This document shows positions 30,796-35,150 of a stretch of 35,150 nt of DNA, piece after piece. Both the position numbers and the translations under genes were made by a program. Each line of letters starts with the position of its first letter. The first letter of the stretch is position 1. Below the pieces are notes generated by a model. That model did not search any database. It worked only from the letters and a program-made list of their open reading frames with translations, and was not told the DNA's origin. The stretch covers positions 1 to 35,150 of the forward strand of contig JAGQVE010000008.1 in NCBI GenBank assembly GCA_020438105.1, written 5' to 3'. Source of the DNA: Bacteroidales bacterium. GTDB lineage: Bacteria; Bacteroidota; Bacteroidia; Bacteroidales; JAADJA01.

Positions 30796-32460
30796 ATGGG
30801 CAAAGTCAACAATAAATTATTGATCCTATTGGCAGGCATTGTGTTTTTTATTCCATTTTTGGGTGGCGTTCATTTATTTGACTGGGATGAAATAAACTTT
30901 GCCGAGATAGCCCGTGAAATGATCGTTTCAGGAAATTACCTTCAACCTCAAATCAACTTTCAACCTTTTTGGGAAAAACCTCCCTTATTTTTCTGGTTTC
31001 AGTCCATTGCCATGCAACTCTTCGGAATAGGGGAGTTCTCAGCAAGGTTTCCCAATGCCATTGCCGGTATTTTTACTTTATTGCTGATTTATTCTATCGG
31101 TAAAAAGCTGGTGAGTGTTCGGTTCGGACTTTTATGGACCATGGCATATTTCGGGAGCGAATTGCCTCACCTTTATTTTAAATCGGGAATTATCGATCCG
31201 GTTTTTAACCTTTTTATTTTTCTGGGTATTTACCTCTTTATCCTGATGTATTGGAAGCTAAAGGAGATAGGCGTGGTTAATAAAAGTGCCGTTTTTTACC
31301 TGCTTTTTTCAGGTGTAGCCATTGGTGCTGCCATTTTAACCAAAGGCCCGGTAGGTTACCTGATTCCGCTTCTTACCTGGGGTGTTTACTGGATTTTAAA
31401 TAAATTTAGATTTTATGTGAGTATACTGCGTTTTGCGATTTTAAGCATTGTTGCATTGGCGGTTACCTTTACCTGGTTTGGCATAGATATCCTGGTAAAT
31501 GGCACCTGGTTCATCAAAACATTTACCCAGTATCAAATCCGTCTTTTTAGCACTCAGGATGCAGGTCATGGTGGTTTTCCGGGTTATCATTTTGTAGTGA
31601 ATTTCATTGGCTGTTTTCCAGCTTCCGTTTTTGCCATAAGGGCATTTTATAAATCAAAACCTGAGGATCCACAGCTTGCTGATTTCCGGAAATGGATGCT
31701 CATTTTATTTTGGGTGGTTATATTGCTTTTTACGGTGGTGCAATCTAAAATTGTCCATTATTCATCGATGGTATATTTCCCAATAACTTTTTTAGCAGCC
31801 CTTACCCTTGACCGGATCGTTGACCGAAAAGTTTATTTCAACGGATGGATGCGTTTCGGAGTAATAGGAGTAGGAAGCCTGTTTGCTCTGGTAACCATTG
31901 CCTTGCCTTTTCTGGCCAAAAGCATTGATGTAATGAAGCCATTATTTGAAAAAGATCCGTTTGCAATGGCCAACCTGGATGCACAGGTTCGATGGACAGG
32001 ATGGGAAGCCCTGGCCGGAATGGAGATGATCGCTGTGGTTGTTTTCGCAATTATTTTTATGAAACGAGGCAGGTTAATGAGGGGGATTTTTACACTTTTT
32101 ATCGGAACTGCCTTCTTTGTGCAACTTACGCTGTTCTTTTTTATCGGCCGCATCGAAGGATATTCGCAGGATGCTGCTGTTGAGTTTTGTGAATCGCTGC
32201 AAGACAAAGATTGTTACATTACCACCACTGGTTATAAAAGTTATGTGCAATATTTTTATGCCAGGGTAAAGCCACAATCAACTAATCTTTACACAGATAA
32301 AAACTGGCTGCTGAACGGAAACATCGACAAGGATGTGTATTTTATGACCAAGATACACCGCGCTGATGAGTTAAGAAAATATGAGCAACTGGAAGAATTA
32401 TATTCAAAAAACGGCTTTGTTTTTTTCAAAAGGCAGGCAACTGATCTGAACAATCAATAA
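30796..32460 (+). CDS. ArnT/PMT-like glycosyltransferase (GT83 type)
   Basis: 554 residues with about 11-12 membrane segments. The first periplasmic loop carries the canonical acidic pair (FDWDEINFAEIAREM, D31/E32) and the WEKPPLFFWF motif (59-68) of ArnT-like 4-amino-4-deoxy-L-arabinose and related sugar transferases. A soluble C-terminal part follows (about 455-554). Donor is presumably undecaprenyl-phosphate-linked sugar. In Bacteroidota such proteins may modify lipid A or exported glycoproteins. Its 3' end overlaps the convergent TPR gene by 7 bp. It differs from the other GT in the window in having the ArnT-type motifs. Confidence 0.9.
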   Translation: MGKVNNKLLILLAGIVFFIPFLGGVHLFDWDEINFAEIAREMIVSGNYLQPQINFQPFWEKPPLFFWFQSIAMQLFGIGEFSARFPNAIAGIFTLLLIYSIGKKLVSVRFGLLWTMAYFGSELPHLYFKSGIIDPVFNLFIFLGIYLFILMYWKLKEIGVVNKSAVFYLLFSGVAIGAAILTKGPVGYLIPLLTWGVYWILNKFRFYVSILRFAILSIVALAVTFTWFGIDILVNGTWFIKTFTQYQIRLFSTQDAGHGGFPGYHFVVNFIGCFPASVFAIRAFYKSKPEDPQLADFRKWMLILFWVVILLFTVVQSKIVHYSSMVYFPITFLAALTLDRIVDRKVYFNGWMRFGVIGVGSLFALVTIALPFLAKSIDVMKPLFEKDPFAMANLDAQVRWTGWEALAGMEMIAVVVFAIIFMKRGRLMRGIFTLFIGTAFFVQLTLFFFIGRIEGYSQDAAVEFCESLQDKDCYITTTGYKSYVQYFYARVKPQSTNLYTDKNWLLNGNIDKDVYFMTKIHRADELRKYEQLEELYSKNGFVFFKRQATDLNNQ

Positions 32461-34454
32461 TTACAAAACCGCTTTAAAACCTCATAAGCAGTAGTAATTC
32501 CGCCCTCTCCGGCCTGGCTTATATTCTGGCATCCCACTGTTTTTAGATTAAGATATATCAGGATCAGTCCTTTATTAAAATAGGCTTCCGAAAATTCCGG
32601 GTTGATCTCAATGGCCTTGGAGTAATCGCTCACAGCCCCCCAAAAATCACCTTTTAGGCTTTTTACTACACCCCTGTTGTACCAGGCAAGATAAAATCTA
32701 GGGTCAATAGCTATCACCCTGTCGAGGTCGCTCAATACTTCTTCGTATGAATAATTACGTGCTGGTATATGCTGGTCATCCACAGAGGAATAATCATCAA
32801 TTGGGTTTAAAAGATAGGTTTGATCCTGATCCGACTGAGTTAAGCTCACCAGTTTCAGCATCAGGTTAGCACGACCAAACCAGGCCATGATCCGCTGCGG
32901 ATCGCCCGACAAAGCCTTGTTGAAATAATCCATCGAACTTTTATAATCATGGATATCGGCCAGTAGGTTTGCTTTTTTCAGGAAATAGGCAGCCGAATCT
33001 GTAATAGAAACTGAATCTACCATTTTATTCAGTTCAGCTTGTGAGAGCTGCATGTTAACCAATGATTCATCATTGGCCAGGGTAATTACATTGTTATGGT
33101 AAGCCGGAACCTTGATTGATTCAAAGAATACAATTTTTTCGATATTAGTTGCGAACAACACCTGCTTATAGGGAGGTTGTATTTGAATTCCATTCAGGAT
33201 CGGAGTATCATGATCGCCCTTTTTTTCAGAAAACTCACCTTTAAAAGCAATGAGCCGTTTGAGGTACATTTGTCTTTCAAGGCTGATCGAATCTCCCTGC
33301 CCGAAGTTAAGTTCATCCACAAGGTATGCGAATTTCATATCCTTTTCCGCACCTTGAAAATCCCCTACCATTTCTTTTACTTTCGACCTTTCATAATATG
33401 CATCCGCAAAATCGGGATAAATTTCAATGGCCCTGGTAAAATCATTTATCGCACCCAGGTAATCCTGAATGGATGTTTTTAGTTTACCCCGGAAAAGGTA
33501 AACAATTATATTTTCAGGATTTAAAGCCACCACGTCGTCCATATCTTTAAGGGCTGCTGCATAATCATCCCTGCCGAGAAATAAAATTGCTCTGTTGTAG
33601 TAGGCATAGGAGTTATATGGCGACATTTCAAGAACTTTGTTCAAATCTTCAAAAGCGGCGGTGGTATCGGTTGTTTCCATGTAAGCCAAAGCACGATTGA
33701 AGATGGCATACGAATCATCAGGATTGATGGCGATTGCCCTGTTAAAATCGGCAATGGCAGAATCAGGCTGTTTGAGTTCCATCCAAACGGCTCCCCGCTG
33801 TATCACAGCACCTGTTTTAGTGGTATCTTTTGCGATGGCGATGGTTAGATCCTTAATGGCCTCGTCATAATTTTCAAGACCCGCCTGAGCAGTTCCTCGC
33901 AGCAGAAAAACATCCTGTTTTTTGTACTTTCGTTTATAAGTTCTGTTGCAATCCACAATGCAGGAATCATAATGTTCAAGGAAAAGATGTGATCGGGCAC
34001 GGTTCAGGTAAAACAGTGGATTTTTTGGATTGAGCATAATGGCCTTATTATAATCGGCCATTGCTCCTCCAAAATTATACTGCCGGCTCCGCACAATGGC
34101 GCGCATGTGGTATATTTCAGCGTTGTAAGGATCGTATTTTACAGATTCGGTAAAGTCCTGCTCAGCTCCGTAAAAATCGTCGAGATAATATTTTGCGATC
34201 CCTCTTAAAAACCAACCTTCGTATGAAGCTGGCCGCTGCCTGATAGCGCTGTTCAAATAATTTATCGCCTGGTTAAAGTGCCCCTTTTGAAGTTCATTGC
34301 GGCCAAATTGCATGTAATCACCAAACTGGTAACGTTGTGCAAAACCATGCAATGTGAAAATTGAAAATAAAACTATAAGGTGAATGATAATGAGGGCTTT
34401 TTTCAGACGTTCACTTCCTGAGACCTGACAAATATTTCTTATGCTCTTTACCAA
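32454..34454 (-). CDS. Tetratricopeptide-repeat protein, exported
   Basis: 666 residues from a TTG start; an in-frame TGA four codons upstream and no ATG before the signal peptide make this the best start. The N-terminus has a hydrophobic stretch LIIIHLIVLFSIFTL followed by HGFAQ cleavage. About ten to eleven TPR units follow in two blocks (roughly residues 50-370 and 490-650), e.g. YNAEIYHMRAIVRSRQYNFG and ADYNKAIMLNPKNPLFYLNR. Between them is a beta-type segment (about 390-480). TPRs mediate protein binding, here probably in the periplasm; partner unknown. The gene starts 30 bp after the purine phosphorylase gene. Confidence 0.85.
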   Translation of the reverse strand: MVKSIRNICQVSGSERLKKALIIIHLIVLFSIFTLHGFAQRYQFGDYMQFGRNELQKGHFNQAINYLNSAIRQRPASYEGWFLRGIAKYYLDDFYGAEQDFTESVKYDPYNAEIYHMRAIVRSRQYNFGGAMADYNKAIMLNPKNPLFYLNRARSHLFLEHYDSCIVDCNRTYKRKYKKQDVFLLRGTAQAGLENYDEAIKDLTIAIAKDTTKTGAVIQRGAVWMELKQPDSAIADFNRAIAINPDDSYAIFNRALAYMETTDTTAAFEDLNKVLEMSPYNSYAYYNRAILFLGRDDYAAALKDMDDVVALNPENIIVYLFRGKLKTSIQDYLGAINDFTRAIEIYPDFADAYYERSKVKEMVGDFQGAEKDMKFAYLVDELNFGQGDSISLERQMYLKRLIAFKGEFSEKKGDHDTPILNGIQIQPPYKQVLFATNIEKIVFFESIKVPAYHNNVITLANDESLVNMQLSQAELNKMVDSVSITDSAAYFLKKANLLADIHDYKSSMDYFNKALSGDPQRIMAWFGRANLMLKLVSLTQSDQDQTYLLNPIDDYSSVDDQHIPARNYSYEEVLSDLDRVIAIDPRFYLAWYNRGVVKSLKGDFWGAVSDYSKAIEINPEFSEAYFNKGLILIYLNLKTVGCQNISQAGEGGITTAYEVLKRFCNY

Positions 34455-34484
34455 CTTAAATAATCAAATTTTTATAAGATCAAA

Positions 34485-35150
34485 CTAAAGATTTTTAATT
34501 AACGCTTTAAATAAAACGATCAAATCATCTTCGGCCAAAGCCGCCATGGCGAGGATATCCCTGATGTCGACCGGCTTTAAATTGTTCGGGTCGCATTCAT
34601 CCGTTATCACCGATATAGCTGCGCAAGGCAGGCCTGCATGATTGGCTACAATTACTTCCGGAACGGTCGACATCCCAACAACATCCGCACCAATATTACG
34701 CAAAAACCGATACTCTGCCCTGGTTTCAAGATTTGGTCCGGCAACTGCCACATAAACCCCTTTATGCAGGGTAATATTTTTCCTGTTGGCAATTTCTTCG
34801 AGCATTTGATTCAGATTGCTGGAATATGGAGCACTCATATCGGGAAATCGTGGACCAAGTTCATTATGGTTTGCGCCAATTAACGGACTTCCGCCAAGCA
34901 GGTTAATGTGGTCATCAATTAGCATTAATGAGCCTTTTTTATAATCGAGATTCATGGCACCCGAAGCATTCGATATCAGCAGATTTTCAATTCCCAGGGC
35001 TTTCATTACACGAACAGGAAAAGTAATTTGCTGTAAACTGTATCCTTCATAATAATGAAAACGGCCTTGCATGGCCAGTACCAAATGACCCTCAATGGCT
35101 CCATAAATCAACTTTCCTTTGTGAAATTCAACGGTGGATACTGGAAAGTT
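34485..35150 (-). CDS. punA: Purine nucleoside phosphorylase, partial (5' end beyond window)
   Basis: 221 residues of the C-terminal part are visible and the frame stays open to the window edge. Family motifs: MQGRFHYYEGYS, LISNASGAMN, ITDECD and VGMSTVPEVIVANHAGLP. This is the trimeric PNP type that cleaves inosine and guanosine with phosphate for purine salvage. The missing N-terminus should hold the GSGLG-type phosphate loop. It precedes the TPR gene in the same direction. Confidence 0.93.
   Translation of the reverse strand, partial: NFPVSTVEFHKGKLIYGAIEGHLVLAMQGRFHYYEGYSLQQITFPVRVMKALGIENLLISNASGAMNLDYKKGSLMLIDDHINLLGGSPLIGANHNELGPRFPDMSAPYSSNLNQMLEEIANRKNITLHKGVYVAVAGPNLETRAEYRFLRNIGADVVGMSTVPEVIVANHAGLPCAAISVITDECDPNNLKPVDIRDILAMAALAEDDLIVLFKALIKNL

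Overview
The window looks like a chromosomal segment of a Bacteroidota bacterium, probably Bacteroidales in the broad sense. Several things point there. Genes rarely have a Shine-Dalgarno sequence. Exact TAnnTTTG (-7) promoter elements recur upstream of starts. The gene content includes a PorV/PorQ-like outer-membrane protein, a LruC-domain lipoprotein, a DUF349 repeat protein, a stand-alone MnmD and a fused E1 alpha/beta 2-oxoacid dehydrogenase. DNA is moderately AT-rich throughout and most genes are housekeeping or cell-envelope genes. I saw no transposase, phage gene, CRISPR array, rRNA or complete tRNA.

Layout. 1-750 is the right-hand end of a tandem array with a 361-bp period. Each unit carries a small GIY-YIG nuclease gene and a run of hairpins, and the last copy is truncated. 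806-6719 is mostly leftward: a PepD-type dipeptidase, an MFS transporter strikingly like lysosomal MFSD1, rsmG, a cytosolic histidine kinase and a DUF2461 protein. A divergent promoter region follows. It leads to a rightward pair, a PorV-like barrel and a helix-hairpin-helix plus barrel protein (6791-9812). Leftward from 9850 to 16995 lie an envelope protein, a DUF349 protein with an acidic His-rich tail, a patatin/POTRA/barrel (type Vd-like) protein and an NtrC-family sigma54 activator.

From 17247 on: a LruC/DUF4114 lipoprotein, a PLP trans-sulfuration enzyme, fused E1 alpha/beta, a PMT-like glycosyltransferase, a conserved hypothetical, acylphosphatase and MnmD. Next come a 60-aa orphan gene behind a near-consensus sigma54 promoter and a lipoprotein with a probable beta-propeller. 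A compact rightward cluster follows (PolB-type exonuclease, metallophosphoesterase, Kazal-domain lipoprotein), then an ArnT-like glycosyltransferase, a TPR protein and a partial purine nucleoside phosphorylase.

Three things stand out. (1) The GIY-YIG/hairpin tandem units, in which a terminator-like hairpin ends 4 nt before the next start codon. (2) An MFSD1-like transporter beside a dipeptidase, suggesting dipeptide uptake and hydrolysis. (3) A possible sigma54 regulon: the activator gene, two identical TCTTCA-N4-TGAAGA palindromes beside it, a -24/-12-like element before the LruC gene, and a better -24/-12 element with three helically phased TTTCAC repeats before the 60-aa orphan. All functions are inferred by reading the sequence. 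No database search was run.
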